13,731 nucleotides of DNA from Flemingiibacterium sp045579745 (lineage in GTDB: Bacteria; Bacillota; Clostridia; Oscillospirales; CAG-272). The notes below the pieces were generated by a model. The model was not told where the DNA came from, did not search any database, and worked only from the letters and a program-made list of their open reading frames with translations. How positions within the stretch are numbered: the first letter of the stretch is position 1; every line of letters starts with the position of its first letter. The stretch covers positions 1 to 13,731 of the forward strand of contig JAZNMQ010000040.1 of the NCBI GenBank assembly GCA_045579745.1. The letters run 5' to 3'. Below are positions 13,605 to 13,731 of the stretch, one piece after another. The position numbers were made by a program, and so were the translations under genes.

Positions 13605-13731
13605 CTAAGTGCAACACTTTTTGATAGAATCTTGAAATAAATCCAAAGGATTATTGTAATTTAAAACTTTTTTAGGCCTGGCGTTGATCAACGCCAGGTT
13701 CTTTTTGAGGGTGGCAGGACTAACTCTTGAT
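13605..13731 (-). CDS. IS30-family transposase, C-terminal fragment (partial at right edge)
   Basis: The minus-strand frame is open from the right edge to a TAG at 13605-13607 and encodes the last 41 residues. The segment KKNLALINARPKKVLNYNNP followed by LDLF matches the end of the IS30 DDE domain, where the conserved catalytic-glutamate helix is followed by L-I-N-x-R-P-R-K-x-L-x-y-x-x-P-x-E-V-F. The catalytic Asp/Asp/Glu residues lie outside the window. The gene points toward the abrB terminator. A perfect palindrome is embedded in the coding region. Confidence 0.8.
   Translation of the reverse strand, partial: SRVSPATLKKNLALINARPKKVLNYNNPLDLFQDSIKKCCT
13677..13706 (+). terminator. Plus-strand terminator-like palindrome inside the IS30 transposase gene
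   Basis: A perfect 22-bp palindrome made of CCTGGCGTTGA and its exact reverse complement, followed on the plus strand by TTCTTTTT. In the transposase direction no T run follows, so it would stop only transcription entering from the abrB side. Confidence 0.6.

Larger units (their letters stand above)
13591..13731 (-). mobile_element. IS30-family insertion sequence, 3' end (continues beyond window)
   Basis: The terminal region GATGAATTGTCAAGC next to the transposase stop has the look of an IS30-family end. The junction is placed at about 13591 because the second palindrome copy is interrupted there. The exact inverted repeat cannot be confirmed without the other end. Confidence 0.65.

Overview
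The window looks like chromosomal DNA from a Gram-positive, spore-forming, anaerobic member of the Clostridia, probably an Oscillospirales/Ruminococcaceae-like gut bacterium. The evidence is: spmA/spmB spore-maturation genes; strong AGGAGG-type ribosome sites and sigma-A promoters with 17-bp spacers; lipoproteins with the MKKIFALLLAAVM...AAC signal typical of that group; an Rrf2 regulator joined to a reverse rubrerythrin (anaerobe oxygen defence); and an AbrB-type regulator with a C-terminal Cys4 knuckle. The species cannot be named from sequence alone. No gene-free stretch exceeds about 300 bases.

Layout, left to right. 1-3055 (minus) is the first ~1018 codons of a very large secreted VWA protein with ~156-residue tandem repeats; it runs off the left edge. 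3150-3863 (minus) is a TetR-type regulator that appears to be co-transcribed with it. 4028-6748 (plus) is an accessory island: two small lipoprotein genes in tandem, then two single-gene units (a GyrI-like domain protein and a small membrane-anchored protein). The two single-gene units share nearly identical promoter/leaders and 3' terminators but have unrelated coding regions. A related promoter also drives the lipoprotein pair. 6820-7972 (minus) is an rrf2 to reverse-rubrerythrin operon with a perfect-consensus promoter, a candidate Rrf2 operator at the start site and a strong terminator. 8008-9109 (minus) is a YegS/BmrU-type lipid kinase. 9194-11947 (plus) is an operon of a polar amino-acid ABC permease, its ATPase and a CapA-type lipoprotein; no substrate-binding protein is present. 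11936-13007 (minus) is spmA-spmB, convergent with the CapA gene. 13090-13546 (plus) is an abrB-family gene with a structured leader and a strong terminator. The right edge carries two copies of a palindromic repeat, the second truncated by the 3' end of an IS30-family insertion sequence (minus).

How the genes fit together. Housekeeping functions (oxygen and peroxide defence, lipid phosphorylation, amino-acid uptake, spore maturation, transition-state regulation) flank two accessory surface or envelope segments: the TetR/VWA adhesin-like operon, and the lipoprotein/cassette island. The most unusual signals are the conserved-flank, variable-centre gene units at 5494-6748, the operator-like palindromes placed at transcription starts, and the IS30 insertion inside a palindromic repeat. 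I did not find a recognisable defence system, CRISPR array, tRNA or rRNA.
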